64,000 nucleotides of DNA from Microbaculum marinisediminis (GTDB taxonomy: Bacteria > Pseudomonadota > Alphaproteobacteria > Rhizobiales > Tepidamorphaceae): positions 382,501 to 446,500 of the forward strand of contig NZ_JALIDZ010000003.1 in NCBI RefSeq assembly GCF_025397915.1, in the 5' to 3' direction. Under the pieces are notes generated by a model. That model saw nothing but the letters and a program-made list of their open reading frames with translations, was not told where the DNA came from and did not search any database. Within the stretch, counting starts at the first letter, position 1, and every line of letters begins with the position of its first letter. Position numbers and translations under genes: made by a program. Positions 1-8,625 of this stretch are shown here, piece after piece.

Positions 1-328
1 TCTCGGCGTTCCGGCGCGTCAGCGTCGAGGCCATGATGACGGCCGTGTCGGGCTTCCTCGACAGGATTTGCGGAAGGGCGGTCAGGCCGTCCATCTCCGG
101 CATCTCGATGTCGAGGACGATGATGTCCGGATAGGTCGCGTCGAGCGCGTCGAGCGCCGTCCGGCCGTTCCGTTGAGTGGACACGACTTCGATATCCGGC
201 ACTTCGCCGAGCCACCGCGCCACGAGGCCGCGCACGACGGCCGAATCGTCGACGACCATGACGCGGATCGGTGCGTTTGCGGAAGGCGGCGGTGCGGACC
301 CTATGCGGGCGGAACTCTGTATGGACAC
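1..328 (-). CDS. cheB: CheB, chemotaxis methylesterase, N-terminal part only
   Basis: This is the start of a protein-glutamate methylesterase whose remainder lies beyond the window edge. The visible part is a CheY-like receiver domain with the acidic pair in RVMVVDDSAVVRG and the phospho-acceptor region DIIVLDIEMPEMDGL. CheB removes methyl groups from chemoreceptors when phosphorylated by CheA; the methylesterase domain is not visible here. The start is a GTG at 328, giving about 22 residues before the receiver; a later ATG sits inside the first beta strand and is less likely. It is the last visible gene of the chpT-cheA-cheW-cheY-cheB series. Family is clear; only the start is uncertain. Confidence 0.85.
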   Translation of the reverse strand, partial: MSIQSSARIGSAPPPSANAPIRVMVVDDSAVVRGLVARWLGEVPDIEVVSTQRNGRTALDALDATYPDIIVLDIEMPEMDGLTALPQILSRKPDTAVIMASTLTRRNAE

Positions 329-383
329 GTTCGTACTCGGATACGCAAACCTGGAATGAGCCGCTTCCGCAGGCGGAGGGTCT

Positions 384-749
384 TCAGAGGATTCCGGCTT
401 CGGCGAACTTCGCCTCGACGATATCCCGGTCGAACGGCTTCATGATGTACTCGTTGGCGCCGGCCTTCAGCGCGCGGGCGATCTGCGCGATGTCGTTCTC
501 GGTGGTGCAAAACACGACCTTCGGCTCACCGCCATCCTCCATCTGCCGCAACTGCTTGAGGAACTCGAAGCCGTCCATGACGGGCATGTTCCAGTCGAGC
601 AGGATGGCGTAGGGCATCGCGTACCGACAGGCTTGCAGCGCCTGCGCACCGTCCTCCGCTTCCGTGACCGAGAAACCGAGTTCCTCCAGGATCCGGCGAG
701 CGACCTTTCGGATGACGCTGGAGTCATCCACGACGAGACAGTTCTTCAT
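384..749 (-). CDS. cheY: CheY-type single-domain response regulator
   Basis: A 121-residue stand-alone receiver domain. The acidic pocket is in LVVDDSSVIRK, the phosphorylated Asp is in AILLDWNMPVMDGFEFL, and the conserved Lys is in EYIMKPFDRDI. In chemotaxis such proteins carry the phosphoryl group from CheA to the flagellar switch, or act as a phosphate sink. It sits between cheW and cheB in the same direction. I chose the ATG at 749 because a GGAG motif lies about nine bases upstream; a TTG two codons earlier is the alternative. The sequence alone cannot say whether this is the switch-binding CheY or a sink. Confidence 0.9.
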   Translation of the reverse strand: MKNCLVVDDSSVIRKVARRILEELGFSVTEAEDGAQALQACRYAMPYAILLDWNMPVMDGFEFLKQLRQMEDGGEPKVVFCTTENDIAQIARALKAGANEYIMKPFDRDIVEAKFAEAGIL

Positions 750-816
750 CTCCAAATGCTCCGGATTTGGATAACCTGGTTCAGCTTATCCGTGCATCCC
801 TACAAATTGGTTACGC

Positions 817-1296
817 TCAGGCAGCGATCGCTTCGTGATCCATGTCGAGGATCCGAGCGACGTCGAGGATCACGAGAAGGGTGTTCTCGAGCCGCTGGAC
901 GCCGGACGACACCCGTGCCCAACGCGGATCAAGGTTCACCGGGTTCGGCTCGATATTGGCGATCGGCAGCCTGAGGACATCGCCGACCTCGTCGATCACC
1001 AGGCCGTAGGATTCACCGCCATGCTCGATCCCGACAGCCATGGGCGCCTCGTTCACCTCGCGCTCCTCCAGGTCGAGGCGGCGGCGCATGTCGATGGCGG
1101 TGACGATGCGGCCGCGCATGTTCAGGACGCCGGCAATCTCCTTGCGCGACATCGGCACCGGCGTCATGCCGGTGAGGCGAAACACGTCGTGGACGCCCTC
1201 GATCGGCAGTCCGAACAACTGCGATCCGATCGTAACGGTGATGTAGTCGCAGGACGCACCCTGGTCGTGGTTCTCTTCGCGAACCGTCTCGCTCAT
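817..1296 (-). CDS. cheW: CheW, chemotaxis coupling protein
   Basis: A 159-residue CheW-like domain protein (core from about residue 18, YITVTIGSQLFGLPIE) with the usual run NMRGRIVTAIDMR, followed by a second beta barrel half. CheW bridges chemoreceptors and CheA in the signalling array at the inner membrane. Its ATG overlaps the cheA stop as ATGA, implying translational coupling. The length is normal for the family and no key region is missing. Confidence 0.93.
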   Translation of the reverse strand: MSETVREENHDQGASCDYITVTIGSQLFGLPIEGVHDVFRLTGMTPVPMSRKEIAGVLNMRGRIVTAIDMRRRLDLEEREVNEAPMAVGIEHGGESYGLVIDEVGDVLRLPIANIEPNPVNLDPRWARVSSGVQRLENTLLVILDVARILDMDHEAIAA

Positions 1297-4178
1297 GCTG
1301 CCTCTCCCATCGGACGTGCCATTTCCTTCAGGCTTTCCAGAAGGCCGGTCCGGTCAAACTTCGCCACATAGTCATGGAAACCGGCCTTGCGGCCGCGCTC
1401 GATTGCTTCGGGGCTGGCGAGCGACGACAGCGCCACGATCGGCAAGTCCTTGAACTTGCCGGTGGCGGAAAGCCGCTCGGCCAGCTCGTAGCCGCTCATC
1501 TCCGGCATCTCGATGTCGCTGACCACGACGTCGACAGGCTCGCCGGCTTCGAGGCGCTGCAACGCCTCCATCGCGCTCTCGCAGACGATGGTCCGGTAGC
1601 CGGCCGACTTCAGGACCGGGGCGATCATGTTGCGGAAGAACGGACTGTCGTCGATGAGCATGATCCGGGTGTCTTCGGGAACCGCTCCGGTCTCCTTGCG
1701 ATGGAACCAGTCCTCGAACGCCATAGGCAGGTAGTGGGCGACGTCGATGACCTCGGTGGCGGATCCGCGGATCACGGCGGAGCCGAGAATTCCCGGGGTC
1801 TCCGAGGGAATCTGGATATCGAGGCGGTCGTCGACGATATCGACGACTTCGTCGATCACCAGGCCCATGGAGCGGCCGTTGTCGGTGAAGACGATCATCG
1901 GCTGCGAGCCTTCGGTGCGGCGCTCGACGGTGTCATTGACGTGGACGAGCGGCATCAGGCGGCCGCGATACTGAACGAGGCTGCGGCCGTTGGCGTGCTC
2001 CATGCGGTCGACCTCGATCTCCTCGAGGCGGGTGATAAGCGACAGCGGCACCGCCTTCGGCGCGGCCGAGCCGGCCCGGAACAGGAGCATCGAGACGGTC
2101 TCGTCGCGCAAGGCCGCCGTGTCTTCAAGACTATCGCGCTCCAGTTCGGCGGCGACGTCGGTGCGAACCTCCTTGGCGATGCCGTTGGGGTCGATGATCA
2201 TGATCACCGAGCCGTCGCCCAGGATGGTGTTGCCGGAGAAGGCCGCGATGCTGCGCAGCATGCTCGACATCGGCTTGACGACGATTTCCTCGGTATGGAA
2301 GACCGCGTCGACGACGATGCCGAACCGATGCGAGCCGACCTGCAGCACAACGATGAAGCCGTCGGTATCGTTGACTTTCGTATCGGCGACTTTCGTATCG
2401 GCGCGTCCGTCGGTCGCCGTGCCGGCGGCCGTCTGGCCGGTGGCGTCCCTGGCCTCGTTGTCGGCCCTGACGTCATTGTCGGCCCCGGCTTCATTATTGG
2501 CGACGAGGCGCATCTTCGGCGGCAGGCCGAGCACGCTCGACAGGCCGACGAGCGGCAGCAATTCGTCGCGCAGCCGCAGGACGGGCGTGTCCTTGATGCG
2601 CTCGATCCGCGTGGCCGAGCCCGAGCCGGTGTGCACCAGCTCGACGACGGCGAGCTGCGGAATGGCGAAGCGCTGACCGGACGACTCGACGATGAGCGCC
2701 GACACGATCGCGAGCGTCAGCGGGATCTTGATCGTGAAGACGGAGCCCTCGCCCTGCACCGACTTGACGTCGACGGTGCCGCCGATCAGCTCGATATTGG
2801 TCTTCACCACGTCCATGCCGACGCCGCGGCCGGAAACGCTGGTGACCTTCTCGGCGGTGGAGAAGCCCGGATTGAAGATGAAGCGATGGATCTGCGCCTC
2901 GCTCATCTTCTCCAGCTCGGCCTCGGTCACGAGGCCCTTCTCGAGCAGCTTCTTGCTGATTTTCGTGGAATCGAGGCCGCGACCGTCGTCGGCGATCTCG
3001 ATGATGATATGGCCGCCTTCGTGATACGCGGCCAGGCGCACCTTGCCGACCTTGGGCTTGCCCGCGGTCTTGCGCTGTTCCGGCAATTCGAGGCCGTGAT
3101 CAGCCGAATTGCGAACCATATGCGTCAGCGGATCCTTGATCAGCTCGAGCACCTGGCGGTCGAGTTCGGTCTCCGCGCCGACCATTTCCAGCTCGATCTG
3201 CTTGTCCAGCTCGAGCGCAAGGTCACGGACGATGCGCGGCAGTTTCTGCCAGGCATTTCCGATCGGCTGCATGCGCGTCTTCATGACGCCTTCCTGCAGC
3301 TCGGCGGTGACGTTCGAGAGCCGCTGCAGTGGAACCTTGAATTCCGAATCCTCGTGGCGACGGACGATCTCGAGGAGCTGGTTGCGGGTCAGAACCAGCT
3401 CGCTGACGGTCGTGATGAGATGCTCCAGCGTGTCGACGGCGACGCGAATGGTCTGCGATTTCACCGGAGTGTCGCCACGGGCGGACTCGTTCCCCTCCCG
3501 GTTTGCAGGGGCTTTTCCGCGATCGGAGTCGTTCTGGGCGACCGGCGCTACGTCTTCCGGTTCTTCTTCGATGGTTGGGGGCGCTTCGGCTTCCGCCGTC
3601 TCGGTCTCCGGACCAGGCGTTTCGCGGAAGGCGCGTTCGAGCTCGTCGAGCGAGACCTCGCCGGGACGCAACTCGCGCTCCAGGGTCTGCACCACCAGGG
3701 CGGGCTCGGCCGTCTCGATTAAAACCGGTTCGGGTTCGCAGGCTTCGGCGGCAGCCTCGGCGAGGGCGTCGCCGGGGACGGCGGTGGCGGCGGCCGGCGC
3801 GGGCGCCTCGAGCGCCATTTCCTCCAGCCTGGCGATCATGTCGGTATCGGAACCCTCCGGCTCCTGACCCGTCTCCCCCAGAACAGTGATGATGTCCTTG
3901 ATCCGGTCGATCGAGGCCAGGATCAGGGTCACGGCCCCCGGCGTTACGGGAACGCCGTCGCGGAACCGGCCCATGACCGTTTCCGCAGCGTGTGCCAGCG
4001 CCTCCAGCCGCGGCAGCCCCAGGAAGCCGCAGGTGCCTTTGATCGTGTGAACGAGCCGGAAAATGTTGTCGAGGATACGAGCGTTGTTTGGTTCCTGTTC
4101 GAACTTGACGAGCTCGACGTCGATAATCTCGAGACTCTCGTTCGTCTCGGTCAGGAACTCACTGACGAGATCGTCCAT
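1293..4178 (-). CDS. cheA: CheA chemotaxis histidine kinase with C-terminal receiver domain
   Basis: A 961-residue hybrid kinase. An N-terminal HPt domain carries the phosphorylated His44 in the run HTIKGTCGFLG. The dimerisation helices begin near residue 260. The ATPase has an N box (NSADHGLE), a G1 box (DDGRGLD) and a G2 box (GRGVGMDVV). A CheW-like regulatory domain follows, interrupted by a low-complexity Ala/Asp/Asn-rich stretch, then a second CheW-like region, then a receiver with DIEMPEMSGYEL near the C-terminus. CheA phosphorylates CheY and CheB in response to receptor state. The ATG at 4178 begins MDDLVSEFL and has an AAAGGG motif upstream; a GTG eight codons earlier is possible. A 15-bp unit is repeated in tandem inside the linker near 2375-2402. 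Confidence 0.93.
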   Translation of the reverse strand: MDDLVSEFLTETNESLEIIDVELVKFEQEPNNARILDNIFRLVHTIKGTCGFLGLPRLEALAHAAETVMGRFRDGVPVTPGAVTLILASIDRIKDIITVLGETGQEPEGSDTDMIARLEEMALEAPAPAAATAVPGDALAEAAAEACEPEPVLIETAEPALVVQTLERELRPGEVSLDELERAFRETPGPETETAEAEAPPTIEEEPEDVAPVAQNDSDRGKAPANREGNESARGDTPVKSQTIRVAVDTLEHLITTVSELVLTRNQLLEIVRRHEDSEFKVPLQRLSNVTAELQEGVMKTRMQPIGNAWQKLPRIVRDLALELDKQIELEMVGAETELDRQVLELIKDPLTHMVRNSADHGLELPEQRKTAGKPKVGKVRLAAYHEGGHIIIEIADDGRGLDSTKISKKLLEKGLVTEAELEKMSEAQIHRFIFNPGFSTAEKVTSVSGRGVGMDVVKTNIELIGGTVDVKSVQGEGSVFTIKIPLTLAIVSALIVESSGQRFAIPQLAVVELVHTGSGSATRIERIKDTPVLRLRDELLPLVGLSSVLGLPPKMRLVANNEAGADNDVRADNEARDATGQTAAGTATDGRADTKVADTKVNDTDGFIVVLQVGSHRFGIVVDAVFHTEEIVVKPMSSMLRSIAAFSGNTILGDGSVIMIIDPNGIAKEVRTDVAAELERDSLEDTAALRDETVSMLLFRAGSAAPKAVPLSLITRLEEIEVDRMEHANGRSLVQYRGRLMPLVHVNDTVERRTEGSQPMIVFTDNGRSMGLVIDEVVDIVDDRLDIQIPSETPGILGSAVIRGSATEVIDVAHYLPMAFEDWFHRKETGAVPEDTRIMLIDDSPFFRNMIAPVLKSAGYRTIVCESAMEALQRLEAGEPVDVVVSDIEMPEMSGYELAERLSATGKFKDLPIVALSSLASPEAIERGRKAGFHDYVAKFDRTGLLESLKEMARPMGEAA

Positions 4179-4305
4179 TTCGCGCCCTTTCTGGGTCTGC
4201 ACCGAAGATGCCGGCCATACAGCCGTGAGACCACTCTGAAGGAGCGACAGTTAACATTGCTTGAAATGCGGCATTGGCCGCAGGTTGAACGCAGTATCGG
4301 CCGCA

Positions 4306-4328
4306 CCGGGCGCGATGGTCGCGCCCGG
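4306..4328. other. Perfect hairpin between chpT and cheA
   Basis: A 10-bp perfect inverted repeat, CCGGGCGCGA and its complement, separated by TGG. It lies in the 166-bp spacer downstream of chpT and upstream of cheA. No T run follows on the minus strand, so it is not a classical intrinsic terminator. It may be a processing or attenuation element. Confidence 0.4.
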
Positions 4329-4344
4329 CCGTCACGCGGCGGCG

Positions 4345-5019
4345 TCAGCTCTTGTCGGCTGCGATACGGATCGTATCCGCGTCGACCTCGAACGATACCG
4401 GCATGTCGAGGGAACTGGCCAAGCGGTAGGCGTAATAGGCCTGGACGGATCGGGCATCGAGCCCCTCTTCGGGCACGACACCCTCGAAGATCCCGCGGGT
4501 CGTATCCGAAAGCACGGCGTGGCTGCCGGTCGCAGATATCCGGAACGACACCTCTTCGCTGTCACTGATGATGGCGCCGCCGGCGCCTTCCCGGATGACG
4601 TCCACCGTCACCGTGCCGCCGCGCGGAATCATCGAGACGGCGAGGACCACGAGATTGACCAGTAGTTTGACCTGATCCTTCGGCAGGCTGTCGGGCGGCG
4701 CCTTCCAGTCGATGGTGGCCTTCTCGCCGGCATAGAGGTTCTCGGTGAGCTTTCGCGCCTCCTCGACCGGGAAGCGGTCGCCGGCCCCGCCCATGGCGCC
4801 GAAAGCAAGACGCAGGAACTGCAACCTTGCCGACGCCTTGGCCGCGTTGTTGCGGATGATGTCGAGCGCCATCTCGCGCATCGACTCGTCTTTTTCGTCC
4901 TCGAGTACTTCGAAGCCGTTGGTGACCGCTCCGACGGGGCTGATCACGTCGTGGCAAAGCTTGCTGCACATCAGCGCGGCAAGGTCGAGGTCGCTCATGG
5001 CTACCGGGTCTGTCGTCAT
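4345..5019 (-). CDS. chpT: ChpT-type histidine phosphotransferase
   Basis: A 224-residue protein matching ChpT. The dimerisation helix contains the phosphorylated His in MCSKLCHDVISPVGAV near residue 25, and a degenerate ATPase-like domain follows. In Caulobacter and rhizobia ChpT passes phosphate from the hybrid kinase CckA to CtrA and CpdR, controlling the cell cycle and flagellar genes. I chose the ATG at 5019 (MTTDPVAMSDLDLA) with GGGAGGCGG just upstream; the open frame extends about 50 codons further but that part has no family resemblance. It is the first gene of the minus-strand chemotaxis series, an arrangement seen in several alphaproteobacteria. The window also holds sciP and flbD, other parts of the same regulatory circuit. 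Confidence 0.85.
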   Translation of the reverse strand: MTTDPVAMSDLDLAALMCSKLCHDVISPVGAVTNGFEVLEDEKDESMREMALDIIRNNAAKASARLQFLRLAFGAMGGAGDRFPVEEARKLTENLYAGEKATIDWKAPPDSLPKDQVKLLVNLVVLAVSMIPRGGTVTVDVIREGAGGAIISDSEEVSFRISATGSHAVLSDTTRGIFEGVVPEEGLDARSVQAYYAYRLASSLDMPVSFEVDADTIRIAADKS

Positions 5020-5238
5020 ACGGGGTCCGCCTCCCGTTTGCCGGCCGCCGGAATCACCGGGCCGGTATCCTGAAAGGCCGCGAGTGTTACATCGCCGAGT
5101 CGACTCCGACAAGAAGCGGCGGCGCGCGGGGTGGGCTGACCGGCCGCGATCTGCTATCAGCCGCGCCAATCGACCAACGCGACAACCGCCGACACGGCGA
5201 ACCGTCGGGACGGCGAACCGTAACGAGCGAGCAAGACT

Positions 5239-6066
5239 ATGCGTCAGGACACGAATACCGGATTGCCGACACTCGGCGACAGGGCACTGGGAGACATGCT
5301 CGCGACGATCGCGCTGGAGGCGGGGAGCGAAATCCTCGACGTCTACGGTACCGAATTCGCGGTCGAGCAGAAGGACAACGATTCGCCCGTCACCGAAGCC
5401 GACCGGCGCGCCGAAGCGGTGATCCTGAAGCGCCTCGCCGAGATCGCCCCGGACGTCCCGGTCATCGCCGAGGAGGCGGCATCGGAGGGCGACATTCCCG
5501 AAATCGGCGCGCGTTTCTTCCTCGTCGATCCGCTCGACGGTACCAGGGAATTCGTCAACCGGCGCGACGAGTTCACGGTCAACATCGCGCTGGTCGAGAA
5601 CGGCGAGCCGGTGGCCGGGGTGGTCTACGCGCCGGCGCTCGGCATGATGGCGGTTGCCGACGGGCCGGCTTCAGGGCGCACGGCGATGCTCGCGAAGGAC
5701 GCACCGATCGCGGCGGCGGACTGGCAGCCGATCCATACGCGGGAGGTTCCCGCGGCCGGACTCGTCGCGGTCGCCAGCCGGTCGCACCGGGACGCGGAGA
5801 CGGATGCCTTTCTCGAAAGCCACGGCGTCACGGAAACGCGGAGCGCCGGATCGTCGCTGAAGTTCTGTCTGATCGCGCGTGGCGAGGCCGACGTCTACCC
5901 GCGCTTCGGCCGGACGATGGAATGGGATACGGCGGCGGGCCATGCGGTTCTGAGAGCCGCCGGCGGCTGCGTGCTGACGACTGACGGACTTGCGCTGCGA
6001 TATGCCAAGCGCGAGCGCGGCTACGACAATCCGGCCTTCATCGCCTGGGGACGGAAGCCGGTCTAG
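5239..6066 (+). CDS. cysQ: CysQ, 3'(2'),5'-bisphosphate nucleotidase
   Basis: A 275-residue member of the inositol monophosphatase superfamily. The metal-binding motif LVDPLDGTREF near residue 95 and the C-terminal EWDTAAGHAVLRAAGG are the two family signatures, and EEAA supplies the first metal Glu. The ending REF rather than WNF after DGT is typical of CysQ, which hydrolyses PAP from sulfate assimilation to AMP. The gene is divergent from chpT and convergent with the next gene. Substrate cannot be proven, but CysQ is the best call. Confidence 0.85.
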   Translation: MRQDTNTGLPTLGDRALGDMLATIALEAGSEILDVYGTEFAVEQKDNDSPVTEADRRAEAVILKRLAEIAPDVPVIAEEAASEGDIPEIGARFFLVDPLDGTREFVNRRDEFTVNIALVENGEPVAGVVYAPALGMMAVADGPASGRTAMLAKDAPIAAADWQPIHTREVPAAGLVAVASRSHRDAETDAFLESHGVTETRSAGSSLKFCLIARGEADVYPRFGRTMEWDTAAGHAVLRAAGGCVLTTDGLALRYAKRERGYDNPAFIAWGRKPV

Positions 6067-6078
6067 CCGTTTTCCTGT

Positions 6079-6546
6079 TCAATAGGGAAACTGCTTGTTC
6101 CAGCTCTGCCGGGCCTCGGCGAGGATCTGATCGGGATCGTCGGCGAACGCCTGCATGTGTTCCTGGGAATAGAAGAAATAGAGGCGTTCCTCGTAGACAG
6201 ACCAAAGGCGCGGGTTGCCTTCGGCGGGATAGCCGCGGGCGAGCGCCACAGGGCAGCGACCGCCGAAGCCGGGCGCATAGACCAGCGGATCCCTGACGAA
6301 GGCGTCACGGTTGCCTTCGTTGACGAAGCGCCAGGCGACCTTGCCCCACCGCGCTTCGTAGTCGGGATCTCCCTCGCGAATCGCGCCGTCGACGAAATAG
6401 GCCACTGGATCGTTGCCGTTGGCGGCGAAGCCGGTCGCCGGATCGAAGACGAAATGTCCGTTCTCGAGCGCGCGCGCCGGTCCGGATATCGCCAGAACGG
6501 GGGCGATCAGGACGAGCAGTGCAACGAAACGGCCGATTGAAGACAT
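6079..6546 (-). CDS. YHS domain-containing secreted protein
   Basis: A 155-residue protein with an N-terminal signal peptide (hydrophobic ALLVLIAPVLAI, cleavage near PARA-LE) and a YHS-like domain including DPVAYFVDGAIREGDP and WRFVNEGNRDAFVRDP. YHS domains are small, often metal-associated modules. In alphaproteobacteria, proteins of this layout are annotated as YHS domain-containing proteins of unknown role. Several in-frame ATGs lie at the 5' end; the one at 6546 gives the most compact signal peptide. It is convergent with cysQ and divergent from eipA, whose upstream region holds GTTAAC motifs. Confidence 0.7.
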   Translation of the reverse strand: MSSIGRFVALLVLIAPVLAISGPARALENGHFVFDPATGFAANGNDPVAYFVDGAIREGDPDYEARWGKVAWRFVNEGNRDAFVRDPLVYAPGFGGRCPVALARGYPAEGNPRLWSVYEERLYFFYSQEHMQAFADDPDQILAEARQSWNKQFPY

Positions 6547-6618
6547 ATTGTTAACCATCTCTTTGCAGAACATAGGCGGTGGCGTGAGTCGGTTGTCGCG
6601 ATCCTGCCACCGTGTCGG

Positions 6619-6635
6619 TTAACGGCCCGGTTAAC
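6619..6635 (+). promoter_or_regulatory. Paired TTAAC motif, candidate CtrA site upstream of eipA
   Basis: Two TTAAC elements start 12 bp apart (6619 and 6631), about 100 bp upstream of the eipA start. A third GTTAAC lies near the start of the divergent YHS gene. The usual CtrA site is TTAA-N7-TTAA; here the spacing is N8, so the match is imperfect. Brucella eipA is reported to be activated directly by CtrA, which supports the reading. Confidence 0.45.
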
Positions 6636-6736
6636 GCGGTCATGCCGGCATGAAGACGGTGGTCGGCATGAAAATGGCGGCCGGTTGAAGACTGGGGGCC
6701 GACGGCGTGGGGCGATTGAATGCGGAGGGTATCGAC

Positions 6737-7318
6737 ATGACCGAAACGCGGCGTTCAGTCCTCCTGGGGCTCGCGGCGCTGGCCGGCGGGACGGCACTGC
6801 CGACCCGTTTGCTGGCGCAGTCCGGAACGGAGCCGGGCACCTACAGCATGGACGAAATCGTCGACGCCGGGCATTCCTTCTTCGGACAGCTCAGCGAGGG
6901 CCTGGCGCAATCGATCGAGTACCTGTTCTCCAACCAGGGGCGGCCCAACGGCTACATTCTCGGCGAGGAGGGGAGCGGTGCTTTCGTCGCCGGTCTGCGC
7001 TACGGCGAGGGCGTCCTGAACACGAAGAACGCAGGCCAGCACAAGGTTTTCTGGCAAGGGCCGACGATCGGCTGGGATTTCGGCGGCGACGGCGCGCGCA
7101 CGATGATGCTCGTCTACAATCTGCCGGACACGGAGTCGATCTACCGGTACTTCGCCGGTGTGAACGGCTCGGCCTATCTGGTCGCCGGTTTCGGAGTTTC
7201 CGTCTACAGCAACCACGATATCGTCATCGCGCCGATACGGGCGGGGCTGGGGGCGCGGCTCGGCGTCAATGTCGGCTATCTGAAGATGACCCGTCAGGCG
7301 ACCTGGAATCCGTTCTAG
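6737..7318 (+). CDS. eipA: EipA-family envelope integrity protein (DUF1134)
   Basis: A 193-residue secreted protein. An N-terminal Tat/Sec-like signal (ETRRSVLLGLAALAGG, end near LLAQ) precedes a DUF1134 domain rich in beta strands (GYILGEEGSGAFVAGLRYGEG, VFWQGPTIGWDFGGDG). In Brucella the homologue forms a small periplasmic beta barrel needed for envelope stress resistance. The ATG at 6737 has GGAGG upstream; the open frame extends ten codons earlier. The twin Arg after Thr-Glu-Thr-Glu could favour Tat export, which is an inference. Confidence 0.8.
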   Translation: MTETRRSVLLGLAALAGGTALPTRLLAQSGTEPGTYSMDEIVDAGHSFFGQLSEGLAQSIEYLFSNQGRPNGYILGEEGSGAFVAGLRYGEGVLNTKNAGQHKVFWQGPTIGWDFGGDGARTMMLVYNLPDTESIYRYFAGVNGSAYLVAGFGVSVYSNHDIVIAPIRAGLGARLGVNVGYLKMTRQATWNPF

Positions 7319-7434
7319 CCGAAAATTCGGCGCTGGAGTGTAGCGTCCCGACCGGTTACTTTACTGGCTACCGTCATTGCGCGAGCACTGGCAGCAAGTG
7401 TTTCGTATGCGTCCCGTCGGGCGCTGGTCGACAT

Positions 7435-8625
7435 ATGATCGAAAACATCGTCGTCTTCGCACTCGGCGCGCTTGTCGCCACCTTGCTAGCGCTATTGGTG
7501 ATCCCGGTCATCTGGAGGCGCGCGGCGCGTCTTATCGAGGAGCGCATTCGCGCGACGACTCCGCTGTCCATGGCCGAGATCCAGTCCGAGAAGGATCTCA
7601 TTCGCGCCGACTACGCCGTTCAGTTGCGCAAGGTCGAGGTCCGCTACGAGGAAGAAAAGGGCCTTGCCGCCGAACGCGAGATTGAGCTGGGCCGCCGGCA
7701 GGGTCGCGTCAACGAACTGGAAGCGGAGCTCGACGCGCGCGAGCTGGCCATCGCCGAGCAGGACGAGCGAATCGAGGAATTGCAGGGAACGGTGCTCGGG
7801 CTCGAGCGGCAGATATCGTCCCAGACAGCGTCATTGAAGGAAAAGCAGCACCTCATCTCGGAAGGGAATGACACGTTGCGCGAGGTTCGCGCGCAGCTCA
7901 CCGAGGCGGCCGGGCTGGCCGACAGCCGCAAGGTCGAGATCGCCGCCCTGAAGACGCAACTCGAAAACCACAAGAGCCGGATCGAAGAGATGCGCGCCGA
8001 GCTTGCGACGCGCGCGATCGAAGCGGAAGAACGCGGATCGGCGGTCGACGAGCTGTCCGGCGCGCTCAAGGGACGGGAAGCCCGCATCGCGCTTCTGAAT
8101 TCGCGTGTCGCCCGCCGGCGCGACGTTTCGCTCGAACGGCGCAAGCGCGCCAAGGAACTGCAGGCGCTTCTGGAGGCCCAGCGCGAACGCGTGGCCGAGA
8201 AGACCGCCGCCCTGTCGGCGGCGGCGCTGAAACAGCTGAAGCAGGACGAAGACATCAAGATACTCGAGGAAGAGCGGGCCGCGCTCAAGAAGGTGATCGC
8301 TGATTTCGAGGCCAAGCTCGAGATCAAGGACCGGGAAATCGCGCGGCTGGGTCAGCGTGGCGGCACGAGCGGCGCCGCGTCATCGGCCGCCGCCATGGGA
8401 GACGGGGATGCCGCGCAGTTGCGCGAGAGCATCGCCGATCTGGCGGCCCGCATTACACGGCAGGCGGCGGAACAGGGCGACGACGAGGTGCGCGCCCTGA
8501 TCGACGCGGTTTCGCCCGACGGCCAAAGGGTCCCTTCGCGCAAGACTGGCGCGGGTCGGTCCGGCGGCGCGCGGACACCGCTTGCCGAGCGTATCAAGGA
8601 AGCCGATCTGACACCGGGTGAGTAG
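7435..8625 (+). CDS. Membrane-anchored coiled-coil protein of unknown function
   Basis: A 396-residue protein I do not recognise. Residues 4-25 (NIVVFALGALVATLLALLVI) form one membrane segment; residues about 30-310 are almost continuous charged heptad sequence rich in Glu, Arg, Ala and Leu, predicted as a long coiled coil; the C-terminus is low-complexity and basic. The topology suggests a cytoplasmic rod tethered to the inner membrane. The ATG at 7435 was chosen because it begins the hydrophobic segment; upstream sequence in this frame overlaps eipA and is shadow. Its 3' end overlaps the convergent GGDEF-EAL gene by 32 bp. It could be a structural or scaffold factor of the cell envelope, but nothing here proves it. 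Confidence 0.75.
   Translation: MIENIVVFALGALVATLLALLVIPVIWRRAARLIEERIRATTPLSMAEIQSEKDLIRADYAVQLRKVEVRYEEEKGLAAEREIELGRRQGRVNELEAELDARELAIAEQDERIEELQGTVLGLERQISSQTASLKEKQHLISEGNDTLREVRAQLTEAAGLADSRKVEIAALKTQLENHKSRIEEMRAELATRAIEAEERGSAVDELSGALKGREARIALLNSRVARRRDVSLERRKRAKELQALLEAQRERVAEKTAALSAAALKQLKQDEDIKILEEERAALKKVIADFEAKLEIKDREIARLGQRGGTSGAASSAAAMGDGDAAQLRESIADLAARITRQAAEQGDDEVRALIDAVSPDGQRVPSRKTGAGRSGGARTPLAERIKEADLTPGE

Noticed and set aside
1374-3722. A 782-codon plus-strand open frame
   Set aside because: It is the complementary shadow of cheA, rich in His, Asp and Arg as expected for GC-rich antisense frames; cheA has all domains.
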